From Actinomycetota bacterium (GTDB lineage Bacteria > Actinomycetota > CADDZG01 > WHSQ01): a stretch of DNA of 53,162 bases. Below the pieces are notes generated by a model. The model did no database searches. It was not told the DNA's origin and saw nothing but the letters and a program-made list of their open reading frames with translations. This document shows, one piece after another, positions 51,995-53,162 of this stretch; within the stretch, counting starts at the first letter, position 1; each line of letters begins with the position of its first letter. A program made the translations under genes and the position numbers. The stretch spans positions 1 to 53,162 of the forward strand of contig WHSV01000014.1 in assembly GCA_009379915.1 (NCBI GenBank), given 5' to 3'.

Positions 51995-52930
51995 GTGGCG
52001 AGGCGATTCCGATTTGGCATGCAGCTTGCCGAAGCAGCTTCAAAGAGTGATTGGATCGAGCAGGCTCGCCTAGCGGAACGTCTCGGTTACGACATCGTCG
52101 TGGTTCCCGACCATGTGAGCCACCAATTGGCACCATTTCCCGCGCTCGTTTCTGCTGCTGAGGCGACGGACAGAATCCGGCTGGGGACTTTGGTAATCGA
52201 CAACGACTTTCGTCATCCGATGCTTCTGGCTCAGGAGGCAGCAACGGTTGATCTTCTCACCGACGGGAGACTCGAGCTCGGAATCGGTGCGGGTTGGATG
52301 GGACAAGACTATCGACGCCTCGGTGCCACGTTCGATCCCCCCAGCATCCGCTTAGCACGACTTAAGGAAGCTGTGGAGATTCTCGGCAAGCACTTCCGAG
52401 GCGAACCGTTCTCCTTTGAGGGCGCTCACTACCGGGTTACAGACGCCGAGCCGAAACCCATGCCGGCCCAGCGGCCCCGACCGCCCCTCTTGATCGGAGG
52501 CGGAGGGCTACGACTACTCACGTTCGCCGCCCAGCAAGCAGACATCGTGAGCGTATTTATCAGATCATTGCGGGACGGCTCAGGCTTCGATGTCTCTGAA
52601 CTGACCGCGACTTCCTATCTGCAGACGACCGATCACGTCCGTAAAGTTGGAAGTGATCGGGAATCGGGACAGGAACCGGAACTAAACGTTCTCCTTCAAT
52701 ACTTCGAGGTCACGAATGATCGCATAGCCACCGCGGAAGAGCACGCCCGAGAACTTGAGATGGATCCCGAGGACCTACTCACACTTCCATTTGAGCTGAT
52801 CGGAACCATCGACCAGATCGTCGAAGATCTAATCCACCGCCGAGAACGTTTCGGCATCTCATACGTCACCGTTCTCGATAGGTACTTGCGCGATTTCGCG
52901 CCCGTCATCGAGCGACTCTCGGGTTCCTAG
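51995..52930 (+). CDS. LLM-class (probably F420-dependent) oxidoreductase
   Basis: 311 residues of the luciferase-like monooxygenase TIM barrel: RFGMQLAEA, AERLGYDIVVVPDHV near residue 27, GAGWMGQDY near 98, and PPLLIGGGGLRLL near 160. It resembles the F420-using LLM subgroup of actinobacteria rather than FMN luciferases, but the cofactor is inferred. GTG start. It stands alone after the cyclase pair and codon use is slightly less GC-rich than its neighbours. The substrate is unknown. Confidence 0.83.
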   Translation: MARRFRFGMQLAEAASKSDWIEQARLAERLGYDIVVVPDHVSHQLAPFPALVSAAEATDRIRLGTLVIDNDFRHPMLLAQEAATVDLLTDGRLELGIGAGWMGQDYRRLGATFDPPSIRLARLKEAVEILGKHFRGEPFSFEGAHYRVTDAEPKPMPAQRPRPPLLIGGGGLRLLTFAAQQADIVSVFIRSLRDGSGFDVSELTATSYLQTTDHVRKVGSDRESGQEPELNVLLQYFEVTNDRIATAEEHARELEMDPEDLLTLPFELIGTIDQIVEDLIHRRERFGISYVTVLDRYLRDFAPVIERLSGS

Positions 52931-53058
52931 TGAATTCGCGCGCCCAGTTGTGGAGCGTGGCTGCCGTCGAACCAAAGAAACTCCTTCCCCGATTCTGAAG
53001 GCGGAAGCAATGGCCTGCACTGGGCCCGAGTTTTCTCCCGCTTTCTGTGGATTTGCCC

Positions 53059-53087
53059 TTGTATTGGTGACTGCGATTCGCTAGTAT
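53059..53087 (+). promoter_or_regulatory. Promoter of the gene at the window edge
   Basis: TTGTAT (53059-53064), exactly 17 bp, TAGTAT (53082-53087). The predicted start site falls at about 53094-53095, the ATG itself, so the mRNA would be leaderless, common in actinobacteria. Confidence 0.65.
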
Positions 53088-53104
53088 CGAACGTATGTTC
53101 GATA
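53085..53104. promoter_or_regulatory. LexA/SOS box
   Basis: TATCGAAC-GTAT-GTTCGATA is a perfect palindrome containing TCGAAC-N4-GTTCGA, the actinobacterial LexA operator. It overlaps the -10 hexamer, the start site and the start codon, so LexA binding would block transcription until DNA damage. Confidence 0.85.
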
Positions 53105-53162
53105 CTGATGTGAAGGGTGCGGACGCGACCGGCCCGAGTGGATTCGAGGAGCTCGACGACGA
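53095..53162 (+). CDS. 5' end of a gene cut by the window, SOS-controlled
   Basis: Open frame MFDTDVKGADATGPSGFEEL... runs off the window after 22 codons. The start is supported by the -35/-10 pair and the SOS box rather than a Shine-Dalgarno. In actinobacteria, HNH-nuclease genes of the DUF222/13E12 repeat family are often LexA-controlled and begin MF-plus-acidic, so this is one possibility, but too little protein is visible to assign it. Confidence 0.5.
   Translation, partial: MFDTDVKGADATGPSGFEELDD

Overview
The window is a high-GC bacterial chromosome segment. Gene order points to Actinomycetota: rpmB/recG-rsmD-coaD-(DivIVA-like)-yceD-rpmF-rnc-mutM-smc-ftsY-ffh-rpsP-khpA-rimM-trmD, then uvrC-rapZ-yvcK-gap-pgk-tpiA-secG. 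Supporting signs are an F420-type luciferase-like oxidoreductase, Holin-X and DUF3618 envelope proteins, a TCGAAC-N4-GTTCGA SOS box, and many GTG/TTG starts with 1-4 nt gene overlaps. whiA is absent from its usual place after yvcK, and smc, mutM and acyP are unusual, so this is probably a lineage away from the well-studied Actinomycetes. I cannot name it further.

Layout. 265-11585: a glycerol/dihydroxyacetone island made of glpF-dhaK-dhaL-glpK, a strong terminator, glpA-glpB-glpC, then a DhaM-HPr-Enzyme I fusion overlapping pgsA. 11598-15626: an SDR epimerase, a DJ-1/PfpI protein, a small acidic protein, a stand-alone Lrp ligand domain and ATP-type PEP carboxykinase. 15640-17450: thiL-thiD. 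17479-19670 (minus): four overlapping envelope genes. 19840-36183: the housekeeping block for DNA repair, SRP, ribosome and tRNA modification, interrupted by a PIN/AbrB toxin-antitoxin pair lying between two direct copies of a short repeat. 36184-36462: structured leader, 19-codon membrane microprotein gene and terminator. 36789-45881: uvrC to secG with a BlaI/M56-peptidase pair inserted. 45909-52930: a peptide-binding lipoprotein, tRNA-Leu(GAG), a cyclase-NB-ARC-TPR protein coupled to a cyclic-nucleotide-binding protein, and an F420-type oxidoreductase. At the right edge, an SOS box covers the start of a truncated gene.

How the genes fit together. Glycerol enters through GlpF. It is phosphorylated by GlpK and oxidised by GlpABC, while dihydroxyacetone is phosphorylated by DhaKL using PEP-derived phosphate relayed through the single DhaM-HPr-EI chain. 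Triose phosphates can run through TpiA/Gap/Pgk in either direction, and PckA supplies PEP. PgsA draws glycerol-3-phosphate into phosphatidylglycerol.

Most notable observations: (i) a 75/76-bp hairpin-rich element present twice, once inserted exactly in frame within a lipoprotein signal peptide and flanked by 9-bp direct repeats; (ii) an SMC protein with normal heads and arms but no recognisable hinge; (iii) a cyclase/STAND/TPR protein translationally coupled to a cyclic-nucleotide-binding partner, with an 11-residue tandem repeat at the junction; (iv) a 19-aa membrane microprotein with its own structured leader and terminator; (v) Fpg and acylphosphatase homologues lacking key residues.
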